Shown here: positions 21,912 through 22,472 of the stretch, piece by piece
Position numbering within the stretch: the first letter of the stretch is position 1
Layout of the letters: the number at the start of each line of letters is the position of its first letter
DNA from: UBA8522 sp035528895
GTDB lineage: Bacteria; Acidobacteriota; Aminicenantia; Aminicenantales; UBA8522
DNA: 22,472 bases
Direction: 5' to 3'
Assembly (NCBI GenBank): GCA_035528895.1
Contig: DATKXS010000200.1
Span: 1-22,472, forward strand
Notes under the pieces: model-generated
What the model saw: the letters and a program-made list of their open reading frames with translations, nothing else
The model's database searches: none
What the model was told of the DNA's origin: nothing
Translations under genes and position numbers: made by a program

Positions 21912-22472
21912 GTGACACCGAAAAAAAATGATCCCCCCTATCTGAAGTTTTTGGCCGTGATCGTCCTTATCGCTCTTTCTCTCTCTGCGGGCGGCCGTTC
22001 CGGGCCTGGGCCATTATCGCAGGATCAAACGGGCCTCAAGTTCGAGATCACGTTTCCTGCGGCGGCCCATCCCGAACCCATAACCGGCCGTGTCTACATT
22101 ATCATTTCGACGGGTGATCGCCCCGAACCCCGCCTCCAGACAGGGTTTGACTTCGCCACGGGAATACCCATCTGGGGAAAGAACGTTTTTTCCCTGAAAC
22201 CCGAAGAGGCGGCCTTCGTCGACGATCAGGTCTTCGGGTTCCCCCTGAAGAGCATCCGGGAAATCCCTCCTGGGGAGTATTACGTCCAGGGATTCGTCAA
22301 CATCTACACCGAGTTCAAGCGTTCCGACGGCCACACCCTCTGGCTTCACAACGACCAGTGGGAAGGACAACTGTGGAACGTTTCCCCGGGCAACCTCTAC
22401 AGCGACGTCTCCAAGGTCACGATCGATCCCGCGGAGAAACGGGCCATCACGCTGAGCTGCAAGAACGTGATC
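21912..22472 (+). CDS. exported esterase paralogue, 5' part (cut by window end)
   Basis: A GTG start with AAGGAGG 6 bases upstream opens a frame that runs to the window edge (187 codons visible). The signal (LKFLAVIVLIALSLSAGG) is followed by a domain clearly homologous to residues 50-172 of the esterase encoded at 19256-20920. Shared strings include PxGEYYxQxxxNIYTxFKRSDG and SPGNLxSxxxKVxI. The catalytic hydrolase domain should lie beyond the window. If complete, this is a second secreted esterase of the same two-domain type, divergent from the first with the small lipoprotein between them. Whether it keeps the G-G-S-T-G-G nucleophile cannot be seen. Confidence 0.75.
   Translation, partial: MTPKKNDPPYLKFLAVIVLIALSLSAGGRSGPGPLSQDQTGLKFEITFPAAAHPEPITGRVYIIISTGDRPEPRLQTGFDFATGIPIWGKNVFSLKPEEAAFVDDQVFGFPLKSIREIPPGEYYVQGFVNIYTEFKRSDGHTLWLHNDQWEGQLWNVSPGNLYSDVSKVTIDPAEKRAITLSCKNVI

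Noticed and set aside
1..22472. CRISPR array, tRNA, rRNA or riboswitch
   Set aside because: No regularly spaced repeats, cloverleaf or rRNA-like segments, or recognisable aptamer sequence were seen.

Overview
This is a GC-rich bacterial chromosome segment from a saccharolytic Gram-negative organism. Several predicted products carry lipoprotein or Sec signals, and L-arabinose-releasing and L-arabinose-using genes dominate the middle. Gene content (GH127 lipoprotein, Fe-S serine dehydratase, secreted esterases, GGDEF regulator, GTCATTGCGAG-type intergenic repeat) would suit an Acidobacteriota/Aminicenantes-like heterotroph. That placement is inference; no rRNA or other phylogenetic marker is present.

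Layout. (1) 1-2900 is an accessory patch. It holds an internally deleted IS3-family element (169-489) with both inverted repeats, an OrfA head and an OrfB tail. A GC-rich glycosyltransferase family 25 gene follows, then an AT-rich orphan gene, about 500 bp of palindromes and short repeats, and a tiny ORF that may be a second transposase remnant. (2) 2920-5194 has a single-chain Fe-S L-serine dehydratase (minus) and a small VTT/DedA-like membrane protein (plus). (3) 5184-13558, minus strand, is an L-arabinose operon. A sigma70-like promoter reads through a truncated GH127 lipoprotein remnant into an intact GH127 lipoprotein, ribulokinase, ribulose-5-phosphate 4-epimerase, a FucI/AraA-superfamily isomerase, a Zn-dependent polyol-type dehydrogenase and deoxyribose-phosphate aldolase. 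(4) 13770-15653, plus strand, is a lipoprotein aldose 1-epimerase followed 3 nt later by a WbqC-family gene. (5) 15807-18885, minus strand, has a second Zn-dependent alcohol dehydrogenase, a conserved protein of unknown function and a REC-REC-GGDEF regulator. (6) 19256-22472 has two homologous exported esterase-type proteins, divergent and flanking a small duplicated-domain lipoprotein with a near-leaderless promoter; a 27-bp-arm palindrome sits between the first esterase and the lipoprotein.

How the genes fit together. The GH127 lipoprotein probably releases L-arabinose outside the cytoplasmic membrane, and the lipoprotein mutarotase could equilibrate its anomers. The FucI-like isomerase probably replaces a classical AraA, making L-ribulose for AraB and AraD, with D-xylulose 5-phosphate as product. 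The dehydrogenase and DeoC are probably co-transcribed accessory steps. No sugar transporter or AraR/AraC-type regulator is visible here. I see no CRISPR array, tRNA or rRNA, and no clear defence or secretion system. The most unusual points are the MITE-like IS3 relic, the promoter-bearing GH127 fragment at the head of the ara operon, the AraA substitution, the AT-rich orphan gene and the esterase/lipoprotein/esterase block.
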